Assembly: GCA_023458215.1 (NCBI GenBank) | Contig: JAEXAJ010000199.1 | Location: forward strand, 1-47,320 | Direction: 5' to 3' | Origin: Bacteroidota bacterium | GTDB taxonomy: Bacteria; Bacteroidota; Bacteroidia; Bacteroidales; Bacteroidaceae | DNA length: 47,320 nucleotides | Shown here: positions 39,108-47,320 of the stretch, piece after piece | Layout of the letters: every line of letters starts with the position of its first letter | Numbering within the stretch: position 1 is the first letter of the stretch | Translations under genes and position numbers: made by a program | The notes under the pieces: model-generated | What the model saw: only the letters and a program-made list of their open reading frames with translations | The model's database searches: none | What the model was told of the DNA's origin: nothing

Positions 39108-40283
39108 TCAAATTGAGATTTTTTTTGTTGCTACTTTAATGCCAAAGGCGCAATAGGTAAGGTAGAGTACGCAGAGCAGTGTTACGGCTACCCCTCCCAA
39201 TATACCTACAGTTCCTATGGCCAGTCCGATAGCCGGAGTAACTACTCCGCCACCTGCAACGGCCGTAATCATCAGACCGGAAATTTGATTGGCTTTTTCG
39301 GGGCGTGCTTGAAGTGCCATTGAGTAGATAATGGAGAAAACCGAAGAGGCAAAGAAACCTACAGCTCCGATGCAAATGAGGTTGACAATATCATTTTCTA
39401 CTATCATAAGTACTAGCAATGAAGCGATGCAAGCAATCATATTGACGCGGAAATACTTCATCTCCGCTATACGGACTAGTAAGAAGGTGCCCAGTAATGC
39501 ACCAATCGTACGACTGAGGAAATAGACTTGGGGAGCAAACTTTACCTGATCGTCGGACCAATCAAAACGAACTGCCATCAGTTTGGAACTGATAAAATTG
39601 GTGGCTACATCTACTCCTACAATGAAAAAGATACCTAGGAAAAGAAGTAGGATGGTGCGGTCTTTCAGCAAGGCAAAAGTATTGCTCACAGAGAGGGTAG
39701 CTCCGGATGATTTCTCGCGTTCGATAGGAGTTGCCAATAACCAAATGGCGGATAACAGGGTGATGGCACCCAAGATGGGGAAACAGTAATACCATTTGTC
39801 CGCTCCGAAATAGCTGATTGCCAGCAGTACGATTTCGGGGCCTACCAGTGAGGAGACAGCTTTTATTACTTGACCGGCTGTTAAACTACTTGTCAGCAGT
39901 GAACTGTTGGTGATAATGTTGTTCAATAGTGGGTTGAGGGATACTTGAAGAATGGCGTTTCCGATACCCAGCAGGGCGTATGCTATCATACAAGTGGTGC
40001 TGTTGTAGGCTACCAGTGGGAGGAGCATACCCATTATTGTCAATGTCATACTGAGCAGTACGGTATTCTTGCGTCCCCATTTGTTCATTTGGTTGCCCAC
40101 GGGGATGCCGAGGAATAAGAACCAGATGAATACCATGGAAGGAACAAAGCCGGTCATTACGTCTGACCAGCCAAAAGTGCGTTGCACATAGTCCGATGAT
40201 ATACCGACGATGTCGCAGAAGCCCATCACGAAGAAGCCGAAGAGTACGGGAAGGGCGGTAATTAATGAATGCTTGTTTTTCAT
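39108..40283 (-). CDS. FHS-type MFS sugar permease
   Basis: This 391-residue inner-membrane carrier has about 12 hydrophobic helices; examples are ALPVLFGFFVMGFCDIVGI, FVPSMVFIWFLFLGIPVG and ILLLFLGIFFIVGVDVATNFI. The loop NQMNKWGRKNTV after helix 2 is the MFS motif A. Family appearance is that of the fucose/glucose-galactose FHS branch, which imports monosaccharides with protons. It is encoded 55 bases after the sulfatase gene, as the last gene of the GH92-sulfatase operon. The likely cargo is the monosaccharide released in the periplasm (mannose or an N-glycan sugar), inferred from context only. Confidence 0.9.
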   Translation of the reverse strand: MKNKHSLITALPVLFGFFVMGFCDIVGISSDYVQRTFGWSDVMTGFVPSMVFIWFLFLGIPVGNQMNKWGRKNTVLLSMTLTIMGMLLPLVAYNSTTCMIAYALLGIGNAILQVSLNPLLNNIITNSSLLTSSLTAGQVIKAVSSLVGPEIVLLAISYFGADKWYYCFPILGAITLLSAIWLLATPIEREKSSGATLSVSNTFALLKDRTILLLFLGIFFIVGVDVATNFISSKLMAVRFDWSDDQVKFAPQVYFLSRTIGALLGTFLLVRIAEMKYFRVNMIACIASLLVLMIVENDIVNLICIGAVGFFASSVFSIIYSMALQARPEKANQISGLMITAVAGGGVVTPAIGLAIGTVGILGGVAVTLLCVLYLTYCAFGIKVATKKISI

Positions 40284-40338
40284 ATACTTTTAATGTTTTT
40301 TGTTTCAATTATTTTGCGTTTTGAGTTAACTTCACCTG

Positions 40339-41928
40339 TCATTCTGTAACTTTGGCTTCCTGACGTATATGTGATAGCTTGGTTTTCAGATTCTCTACTA
40401 TCTCAGAGTACCGTGTATCGTCGTATCTATTACGAACTTCCGTCGGATCTTCCTTTAAGTCATATAGTTCCCAACAGTCTATCGAATGATCGTTTCCGCT
40501 GCCTTCACCATACCAGTGAATCAGTTTGTAACGGTCGGTGCGGATGCCGTAATGCTTGCGTACACTTCCCACGGCGGGGTAGTCGTAGAAATGGTAGTAG
40601 AGAGCATCGCGCCACTCTTTGGTTTTGCCTGTTCTGAACAACGGTGTCAGCGAACGTCCCGGCATTTCTTTCGGAACATCAACTCCTGCCAAACTTAGGA
40701 AAGTGGGAGCGAGGTCGATGTTCTGTACCATTTTGTCGCATTTGGCACCTTTCTTGATTAAAGAAGGGTAGGATAAGATCAATGGCGTCCGGAAAGATTC
40801 TTCGTACATGAAGCGTTTGTCATACAAGCCATGCTCGCCCAGCAGAAAACCTTGGTCGGAGGTATAGACAATAATGGTATTCTCCAACATCCCTTTCTCT
40901 TCGAGATAATCAAGCAGACGTCCAACTTGCTCATCTACCGAGCGGATGGTGCGGCAGTAGTCTTTGATGTAGCGTTGATATTTCCATTTCAATAGCTCTT
41001 TGCCCGTAGGACGGTTTTCGAGGAATGATTTGTTCTGCTTGCTATATGCTTCGTCCCAAATGGCACGCTGTTTCTCGTTTAGTTCGCCCATTGCCATTGG
41101 CCAACTGTCTTTGATGTATTGCAAGGTAGGTTCGTCTTTGAGTTCGGGTACTTTGAAGTCGAAGGCGAAGCCCATGTGTCGGTCAATGGTGAGTTCTTGT
41201 GTTTGCATTTGCGGCCCACGGGTGGAGTAGTCGTCATACAACGTTGCAGGTTCGGGAAATTCCACGTCGTTGAAAAGGTTCAGGTTCGGGAGGTCCGGCA
41301 TCCAGTTACGGTGAGGTGCTTTGTGATTGACGAGGATGCAGAAAGGTTTCTCGGTGCTGATACTGTCTTCCAGCCATTGAATGGCATGGTCGGTTATGAG
41401 TGTGGTGGCGTATCCGGTTTCCTTGATGTACTGCCCGTTGGTGTCGGGGCGCCGAAAGCGTGGATTGTAGTACTCGCCTTGATCGAAAAGAATATCGTAA
41501 TAGTTGAACCCTTTCGGCTCGGCATTGAGGTGCCACTTTCCGAATATGGAGGTGGTGTAGCCTTCTTGTTGAAGTAATTCGGTAAACCAGGTTTTCTCGG
41601 TGTTGAGACAGCAACCCAGGCGTGTTTGTCCGTGTTGGTGGCTGTAAAGTCCGGTTAGTAAGGTGGCACGGCTTGGGGCGGAGATGGAATTTTCTACAAA
41701 CGACTGTGTGAAGAGCATTCCATTCTTGGCCAACCGGTCGATATTGGGTGTTGGCGCAAGTTTGGAGATAGGATGCCCGTAGGCGCTGATGGTCTGATAG
41801 GCATGGTCGTCGGTAAAGATGCAGACAATATTGGGCTTTTGTGTATTTGCTTTCTGAGCAAAAGATGGTTGTGCTACCGTGATAACGGGTAGCACAACCA
41901 TCGATTTTATGAATAAGTGATTTCTCAT
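40339..41928 (-). CDS. Serine-type formylglycine-dependent sulfatase (S1 family)
   Basis: The 529-residue secreted sulfatase has a signal peptide (ending about SFAQ). Its metal-binding start is NIVCIFTDDHAYQ. The maturation motif is S83-A-P-S-R87 followed by ATLLTG. Because the first residue is serine instead of cysteine, it should be converted to formylglycine by an anaerobic radical-SAM maturase (anSME), not encoded here. Further family regions are FGKWHLNAEPKG, YTSDQGFLLGEHGLYDKRFMYEES and the C-terminal GIRTDRYKLIHWY plus WELYDLKEDPTEVRN. These last features recall N-acetylglucosamine-6-sulfatase-like S1 subfamilies, but I cannot assign one firmly. It is 6 bases after the upstream GH92 gene, so sulfate removal is coupled with demannosylation. 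Confidence 0.93.
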   Translation of the reverse strand: MRNHLFIKSMVVLPVITVAQPSFAQKANTQKPNIVCIFTDDHAYQTISAYGHPISKLAPTPNIDRLAKNGMLFTQSFVENSISAPSRATLLTGLYSHQHGQTRLGCCLNTEKTWFTELLQQEGYTTSIFGKWHLNAEPKGFNYYDILFDQGEYYNPRFRRPDTNGQYIKETGYATTLITDHAIQWLEDSISTEKPFCILVNHKAPHRNWMPDLPNLNLFNDVEFPEPATLYDDYSTRGPQMQTQELTIDRHMGFAFDFKVPELKDEPTLQYIKDSWPMAMGELNEKQRAIWDEAYSKQNKSFLENRPTGKELLKWKYQRYIKDYCRTIRSVDEQVGRLLDYLEEKGMLENTIIVYTSDQGFLLGEHGLYDKRFMYEESFRTPLILSYPSLIKKGAKCDKMVQNIDLAPTFLSLAGVDVPKEMPGRSLTPLFRTGKTKEWRDALYYHFYDYPAVGSVRKHYGIRTDRYKLIHWYGEGSGNDHSIDCWELYDLKEDPTEVRNRYDDTRYSEIVENLKTKLSHIRQEAKVTE

Positions 41929-41934
41929 AAGCTA

Positions 41935-44286
41935 TCAGTCGGTTATATTCTTATTCGGAGTAGAATTCAGTTGAAGTGTTAGCTTTCCACCTTTTACTAC
42001 CGATTCGAAAGGAATCTGAATGCTGTTTTGTGATTTACCATTCAGTTGGACGGATTGAACATAACAGTTATCGGCAGCACTCTTCTTGGTTTCGATTACG
42101 AATTCTTTTCCGGGATAGTAATCCTTATTCAAGCGGATAGTGACTTTGTCGAACAATGGAGCGCCTACCTGAAACTGAGGATTGATCTCAGTAAGTCCTT
42201 TCACATCGAATAGTCCTAATGCAGACATTACATACCATGCACCAAGTTGACCCTGATCTTCGTCCTGACCGAAACCGTAACCGTGTATGCCTTCCAGTCC
42301 GTAAAATTCATCCAAGATAGCACGTACCCATTTCTGTGACAAATAGGGTTTGCCGGAGAAATTGAATAGCCAGGAGATGTGGAGGTTGGGTTGATTACCA
42401 TGATTGTATACGGCAGTCAGTCCGGCAAAAGCGTCTACTTCTTTTCCTCCGCCGAAGATATTCTTCTGTGATAATAGGAAGATGCTGTCCAAGCGGTTGT
42501 TGAAGGTTTCTTGTCCCAGCATACCTACTAACTGGTCGATGTGATGAGGCACATAGAAAGTGTACTGTACCGCATTTCCTTCCTGGAATCCTTTCCAGGG
42601 AGCTAACGGGTCGAAATCTTTCAGGAAGTTTCCTTTTGTGTCTTTCGGACGAATCAATCGGGTTTCTTTATCGAACAAAAGTTTCCATCCTTCGGAGAGT
42701 TTGGATAATTGTGCGTAGTCCTTGCTCTTTCCCAAATGTTTGGCAAATTGTGCTACGGCATAGCTGCTGAAGCAATATTCCATGGTGTGAGAGGCTCCGA
42801 AACCTGAACCACCCTCTTTGGTTACCATATTGAATTGCTCTTCGTATGGAGAATAGCCGCGCTCTACAAACTGGCGTACATCCATCTTGCCGGCTCCTTC
42901 AATGCGTCCACGCCACTCCACTTCATTCTTTAACGCGGCTTCGTAACCCTGTTCTACGTTGAAATCACGAATACCGCAGTTGTATGCCGCAGCAATAGCC
43001 AAACTGGTGAAGTTAGTTCCTACACCCGATACGTATTTGCTGCAAGCAATGCCGTCGCCCAGCCAGCCGGCATCCTGGTAAACCAGTAATTGGCTCTTTA
43101 CCCAGTCCGAATAATATTCGGGATAGGTCAACGCCCAAAGTTGTGTCAGATTCCAAAAGCCTCCCCAAATGGCATCGGTATTGTAATGATGGTGTATGGG
43201 GTTACCCTTCTTGTCGAGTTCGATGCGTCCCACGGTTCCGTCATTTTTGGGATAATAGCCGTTTGCATCACTTGCCAATCCGCGACCTAATAAGGCATGG
43301 AACAGTCCGGTATAGAATTTTACCTTGTCGGCATCTTTGCCTCCTTCTACTGAGATACGATTCATGGATTCGTTCCAAGTCTTGTTGGCTGCTTTGCGGG
43401 CTTGATCGAAGGTTGTTTTCGGTGCCTCTGTTTCACGGTTGAAGCGGGCGTTCTCTATAGAGGTATGAGATAGTCCGACTTTCACTTCTACGGCTTCCTG
43501 CTCTTTGGTAGAGAAGGTCATATAGAGTCCGGCGCCTACGCCTTTCTCCATTTGTTTGCCCGGGTTGATTTTGCCTTTTACGAAGGTGCCTACTTGTGCG
43601 GGTTTCTTGTTTACTACTGCCGAGAAGTACATACGTACATCGGCGCCTTTCTGATAGATATTGACGTAAACAGGAGAGGTGATGACGTAACCTTCCACTC
43701 TTCCGTCTTCGTAGTACTGCACTTGTGCGTCTTTTACTTCACCGCTCTCGCCTTGCTTGTTGCCGATGTCGAATATCAGGTTCGATTGATCGGAAGCGGG
43801 GTAGGTATAGCGATGAAAGCCTACACGCTGGGTTGCGGTGAGTTCGGCTTTTACATTGTAGTCTTTTAATAATACGGAGTAGTAGCCGGGTTTGGCAAGC
43901 TCGTCTTTCTTGTCAAAGCGTGAGCGATAGCCGCTATCTGGGTCTTTGAGCTCTCCCGGAGTGGTTTGCAAGGTGCCTACGGTAGGAGCCAATACTACAC
44001 CGCCTACCTGGAACTCGTGGAAGTTGGCGAAGCCTTCGATGGAGTTGTGGCGGAAGTCATATCCTACGGCTTGCCAGCCGCCGGGATTTCCTAAATGAGC
44101 GTCGGTAGAGGGAGCTAATTTTGCCATGCCGAAGGGGACGGCTGCGGGTGTATAGAAGAACCAGCGGCAATGTGCCGTTCCGATGTTGGGGTCTACGTAG
44201 TCGGCCGGAGATTTCTTTTCTTGTGCATTGGCCGTTAGCGAAAGGAATGTTGCCGCCAAGAGAATCAGTAGGTTGAGTCGTTTCAT
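41935..44286 (-). CDS. GH92-family alpha-mannosidase, divergent subgroup
   Basis: GH92 enzymes are calcium-dependent inverting exo-alpha-mannosidases. This 783-residue protein has a signal peptide (MKRLNLLILLAATFLSLTANAQ) and no lipobox. I chose ATG 44286 because the upstream ATG at 44313 lies inside a hairpin and gives a poorer signal. The N-terminal sandwich opens YVDPNIGTAHCRWFFYTPAAVPFGMAKLAPST. The helical catalytic domain has Glu503 in HTMEYCFSSYAVAQF (position of the catalytic acid) and Asp675-Glu-Asp677 in QDEDQGQLGAWYVMSALG (position of the catalytic base pair). The usual YDDW after the acid is CFSS here. Linkage specificity is unknown and may differ from standard alpha-1,2 enzymes. 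Confidence 0.92.
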   Translation of the reverse strand: MKRLNLLILLAATFLSLTANAQEKKSPADYVDPNIGTAHCRWFFYTPAAVPFGMAKLAPSTDAHLGNPGGWQAVGYDFRHNSIEGFANFHEFQVGGVVLAPTVGTLQTTPGELKDPDSGYRSRFDKKDELAKPGYYSVLLKDYNVKAELTATQRVGFHRYTYPASDQSNLIFDIGNKQGESGEVKDAQVQYYEDGRVEGYVITSPVYVNIYQKGADVRMYFSAVVNKKPAQVGTFVKGKINPGKQMEKGVGAGLYMTFSTKEQEAVEVKVGLSHTSIENARFNRETEAPKTTFDQARKAANKTWNESMNRISVEGGKDADKVKFYTGLFHALLGRGLASDANGYYPKNDGTVGRIELDKKGNPIHHHYNTDAIWGGFWNLTQLWALTYPEYYSDWVKSQLLVYQDAGWLGDGIACSKYVSGVGTNFTSLAIAAAYNCGIRDFNVEQGYEAALKNEVEWRGRIEGAGKMDVRQFVERGYSPYEEQFNMVTKEGGSGFGASHTMEYCFSSYAVAQFAKHLGKSKDYAQLSKLSEGWKLLFDKETRLIRPKDTKGNFLKDFDPLAPWKGFQEGNAVQYTFYVPHHIDQLVGMLGQETFNNRLDSIFLLSQKNIFGGGKEVDAFAGLTAVYNHGNQPNLHISWLFNFSGKPYLSQKWVRAILDEFYGLEGIHGYGFGQDEDQGQLGAWYVMSALGLFDVKGLTEINPQFQVGAPLFDKVTIRLNKDYYPGKEFVIETKKSAADNCYVQSVQLNGKSQNSIQIPFESVVKGGKLTLQLNSTPNKNITD

Positions 44287-44302
44287 GATAGTTGGAGTTG
44301 AT

Positions 44303-44335
44303 AGAGGTTTCACACGCTTTTTATGTGAAACCTCT
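44303..44335 (-). promoter_or_regulatory. Intercistronic perfect 12-base hairpin between the GH92 genes
   Basis: AGAGGTTTCACA (44303-44314) and TGTGAAACCTCT (44324-44335) are perfect inverted copies around a nine-base loop in the 61-base gap. No T run follows in the minus direction. It may set the ratio of the two GH92 products by message processing or partial termination. Confidence 0.65.
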
Positions 44336-44347
44336 CAGTTTGATAAA

Positions 44348-47320
44348 TTATTTATTGCAAGAGGAAGCCACGCCCCAAGATGTGTTAGGCTTGTCGCCCA
44401 TTACCAGAATCAGTTCGCCGCCTTTCAGTAACTCCGAAGCAGGGAAGAAGAATTGGTTCAGAGGCTTTCCGTTCAGCGTTGCGCTTTGAATGTACTTGTT
44501 GTTGCGCGATGCATTCTTGGCTTCAATCGTGAATGTTTTGCCACGGTTATAGCGTTCTCCGAGGTCGATTACCACTTTCTCGTAAAGCGGACTGGCGATC
44601 TCGTAGATCGGGTCGATACGGCATCCGCCATCCGTTTGGAACAAACCTAAAGCTGCCATCACAAACCAGGCGCTCATCTGACCTTGGTCTTCGTCGCCCA
44701 AATAGGCATTGGCGATTCCTGCACCGTAGTACTTGTCGATGATGGAGCGTGACCATTTCTGAGTAAGCCAAGGCTTCTTCGCCCAGTTGAAGAGGAATGC
44801 GAAATGCATGGACTGCTGGTTGCCTTGCACTACCGGATAATCCCAGTACTGGTCGTTCGGCGCATTGTATCTCCACGGTTCGCTCACTTGGAAGCCCCAG
44901 TCGAGGCGGTCAACAAATGTTTTCTCACCCAATATGTCCACCAATGCCGGAACGTCTTGCGGAACGAAGAAACTCAATTGCCAGGAGTTGCCCTCTACGT
45001 AATGGTGATTGCGTCCTGATTGGAACGGATCGAAATTGGGGATGAATACTCCTGCGGTATCACGCATGTGAGCATAACCGTTCTTCGGGTTGATAGCGTT
45101 TTTCCACCAGGAACCACGCTCGTTGAAGGTATTGTACTCGTTGTATTTGCCCAATGCTTTCGCCATTTGTCCAACAGTCCAGTCGTCGTAAGAGTACTCC
45201 AGCGTATTAGAGAAACGTCCTTTTTCGATAGGAACATATTTGTACTTCATATAAGGTACGAGGTCGCGATTTCCGGCAAATCCGCCTGCTACATGAGTGG
45301 CAGGAGTGGTTTGCATCTTCTTCATGGCTTCAAAAGCCTTCTCTGCATCGTAGTCGCGGATGCCCATCTGATAGGCAGATACCATCAAAGGTATTTCATG
45401 CTCGGCTACCATTACGGGGATGTATTCCATTCCGGCAGGACCTTTAGCCAACCAACCGTTGGAGTCGTACATGGCAAGCTGTGAGTTCACCCATTTGGAG
45501 CTCCATTCGGGAGTTACGAGATTCCAGAACTGATTCAGATTCCAGAAACTGTTCCAGAAGGCGTCGCATCCCAAAGCTACATGATCAGGATTGGTGAATT
45601 TGCGCACTTTCTCGTCGGGTGACATCCATTCACCGTTTACATCGCTCCAAAGGTTGCGGCAGAGTGCACGGTACATATTGGTATAGAAACGGACTTTCTC
45701 GATGCGGTCGTTGGTGGTGATTGTCAGACGATTCAGAATATCATTCCATACATCCTTCTGGTTCTGCACAACGGCATTGAAGTCCCAACCGAACTTGTCG
45801 GAGATTTCTTTCTGGAGATTTTCGGATGCATTGGCGATGCTCACCAATGAGATTCCTGTGCGGGCTTGTACTACCGGATGGTTCTTGGTGTCGAACTCTA
45901 CATACAGACCGGCATCTTTCAGATTCTTGCCTGAGATGGAATTGCCTTCAATCACTTGGTCGTTTTTCCAACCACCCACTTTCTTAATAGGTGCGTCGAA
46001 TTCAATGACGAAGTTTACTACATATTCCTGGTCGGCATCATCACTCCATACATGTGGACGCGGAGAAATCTGATGGCAATATCCTTCAATGCGGTTATCG
46101 CTCACCTTCTTCACCTCTAAGTCCAACAGATTGTAGTCGTACTCTGCCTGGATGTGCAGGTCTATCATGACACGACCGTCTTGATCTTTAGGGAAAGTGT
46201 ATTTTTGAAAGCTGGCTCTTTCGGTAGCTGTTACTTCCGCCAGGATTTTGGTATCGGTCATGAAGACCTTGTAATAGCCCAAAGGAGCTTCTTCGGTGGT
46301 TTTGTCGATACGTGAGCGATAGCCTTCGTCGGGACGGAACTGGTCACCTGCTTTGGTGAGTAGCTTGCCGTTGGTCGGCATCATGCCGAGTCCGCCCATG
46401 GTCCATTCGTGAATGTGACTGAAGCAGCCTACGGTTTCGAATGTCGGCTGATAACCGGCTTGCCAACCCATATTCTGGTTGTCGGGACTCAGTTTAACCA
46501 TGCTGAATGGCATCCACGGACCCGGTGCAATCATCCAACGGGAGTGTGCCGTGCCTATCTTTGTATCAACATAATCGGCAAGTGACTGCGTCTTCTGCGG
46601 AGAACGCAAGATCGTGCCTTTTTCCAGCAGTTGGTTGTTTACCAATATCTGATATTCGCTTTTCTTGTTTTTTTTAACGGCAGGCATGGGCGCTTCGAAT
46701 ACGTAACGTGCTGTGTCCAAAGCGGCGGAGAATATCTCAGCACCGTCTACTTTAACAGTCAGTTTCGGGTTGCCTTTCAGATGTTCTACATCTACCAACA
46801 GAGGTTGTACGTTTGCTCCGTTCTGATTAATTTCGTATTTGGCTGGTGTTACGCCGCGAAGGAAAGCATACTCGTTGTTCTTGCCGAGTTGAATGCCGTC
46901 GTTACCTTCGAGTTTGATTTGGTCGAATACGATCCATCCACCTTCCAGTACGGAGATAGTAACTTGGTTACCACCTGTTTTCAAATCGGCTGCGCTGATG
47001 GGGAATTCGAGGAGTTGCTCTTTGGCATTAGTCAGATTGCCTTCCAACGCTTCTTTGGAGTTACCTTTTATCTCGAACTTCTTCTCTACGGAGTTCACGG
47101 TCACTTTGACGATGGAACGATTGGGGTTGGCGTCTACTAAATCAACAATCAATTTCCAATTTCCTTTTTTAGGAAGGCTTTGGATGTTGAAGAGGATGTT
47201 GGCGTCGTGCGTTCTCCAACCGGAAGTGCCCCAAGTACCTCCCCAAGTGTCATCGGGACCGGGCAGTACGTATGGAAAATCTTTTTTATCTACTGAGGTT
47301 CCTACCAGATAGTAGCGGTC
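44348..47320 (-). CDS. GH92-family alpha-mannosidase with N-terminal accessory domains, 5'-truncated
   Basis: At least 990 residues are visible; the frame is open to the window edge, so the true start lies beyond 47320 (the TTG at 47152 is internal). The first 130 or so residues (RYYLVGTSVDKKDFPYVLPG, GNWKLIVDLVDANPNRSIVKVTVN, ISVLEGGWIVFDQIKLEG) form a jelly-roll resembling the third domain of family 4 polysaccharide lyases, a likely carbohydrate-binding module. A sandwich of about 110 residues follows. GH92 begins LADYVDTKIGTAHSRWMIAPGPWMPFSMVKLSPD. The acid Glu is in NTLEYSYDDWTVGQMA (codon at 45199-45197) and the base pair in LGDEDQGQMSAWFVMAALG. This copy keeps the canonical YDDW. It is followed by the second GH92 gene. 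Confidence 0.93.
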   Translation of the reverse strand, partial: DRYYLVGTSVDKKDFPYVLPGPDDTWGGTWGTSGWRTHDANILFNIQSLPKKGNWKLIVDLVDANPNRSIVKVTVNSVEKKFEIKGNSKEALEGNLTNAKEQLLEFPISAADLKTGGNQVTISVLEGGWIVFDQIKLEGNDGIQLGKNNEYAFLRGVTPAKYEINQNGANVQPLLVDVEHLKGNPKLTVKVDGAEIFSAALDTARYVFEAPMPAVKKNKKSEYQILVNNQLLEKGTILRSPQKTQSLADYVDTKIGTAHSRWMIAPGPWMPFSMVKLSPDNQNMGWQAGYQPTFETVGCFSHIHEWTMGGLGMMPTNGKLLTKAGDQFRPDEGYRSRIDKTTEEAPLGYYKVFMTDTKILAEVTATERASFQKYTFPKDQDGRVMIDLHIQAEYDYNLLDLEVKKVSDNRIEGYCHQISPRPHVWSDDADQEYVVNFVIEFDAPIKKVGGWKNDQVIEGNSISGKNLKDAGLYVEFDTKNHPVVQARTGISLVSIANASENLQKEISDKFGWDFNAVVQNQKDVWNDILNRLTITTNDRIEKVRFYTNMYRALCRNLWSDVNGEWMSPDEKVRKFTNPDHVALGCDAFWNSFWNLNQFWNLVTPEWSSKWVNSQLAMYDSNGWLAKGPAGMEYIPVMVAEHEIPLMVSAYQMGIRDYDAEKAFEAMKKMQTTPATHVAGGFAGNRDLVPYMKYKYVPIEKGRFSNTLEYSYDDWTVGQMAKALGKYNEYNTFNERGSWWKNAINPKNGYAHMRDTAGVFIPNFDPFQSGRNHHYVEGNSWQLSFFVPQDVPALVDILGEKTFVDRLDWGFQVSEPWRYNAPNDQYWDYPVVQGNQQSMHFAFLFNWAKKPWLTQKWSRSIIDKYYGAGIANAYLGDEDQGQMSAWFVMAALGLFQTDGGCRIDPIYEIASPLYEKVVIDLGERYNRGKTFTIEAKNASRNNKYIQSATLNGKPLNQFFFPASELLKGGELILVMGDKPNTSWGVASSCNK

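Noticed and set aside
44287..44313. Upstream ATG start for the second GH92
   Set aside because: It lies in the intercistronic hairpin and puts a proline/threonine leader ahead of a normal signal peptide.

Overview
The window comes from a Bacteroides-type gut bacterium. Evidence: an rpsB-tsf pair with Bacteroidota-style tails, TAnnTTTG-type -7 boxes, two susC/susD loci, a FecR-linked ECF sigma factor, and Sus-type lipoproteins with lipoboxes. I cannot name the species.

Bases 1-11542 are mostly housekeeping genes. On the plus strand come the 3' part of rpsB, then tsf. An SUI1/YciH factor lies on the minus strand. The plus strand continues with a large DUF5686-type surface protein, rex overlapping a fumarylacetoacetase-family gene by one base, ispF, a secreted metallophosphoesterase and a Gfo/Idh/MocA oxidoreductase. 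Two minus genes follow: an ExoX-C/OB-like hypothetical and a phosphate-selective-porin-like protein.

Bases 11829-27736 (plus strand) hold a GH74 enzyme with its own promoter, then a polysaccharide utilization locus (PUL 1): ECF sigma factor, FecR anti-sigma, SusC with an STN signalling domain, SusD, a GH2 beta-galactosidase with a C-terminal discoidin domain, and an S9 dipeptidyl-peptidase-like enzyme. The sigma/anti-sigma/STN set is a classic trans-envelope switch.

Bases 27882-47320 (minus strand) hold a mannose-directed locus (PUL 2), convergent with PUL 1 across a long bidirectional hairpin. In transcription order: GH92 (5' end outside the window), a second GH92, a serine-type sulfatase, an FHS-type MFS permease, a 956-base AT-rich gap, a GH38-type alpha-mannosidase, SusC, SusD, a DUF3823 lipoprotein and an endonuclease/exonuclease/phosphatase-fold enzyme. 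I infer a decorated (sulfated and/or phosphorylated) alpha-mannose glycan as substrate. No regulator for this locus is visible here.

The most unusual signal is non-coding. Four intergenic regions carry short arrays of palindromic units at an almost exact 21-22 base period. Unit sequence is different at each site, but the layout is the same (centres at 1912/1934/1956/1978; 8099/8121/8143; 14226.5/14247.5/14268.5/14289.5; 38716.5/38738.5/38760.5/38782.5). Two other intergenic regions carry hairpins whose arms are built from 8-base repeats. Both look like families of Bacteroides intergenic elements worth a genome-wide count.
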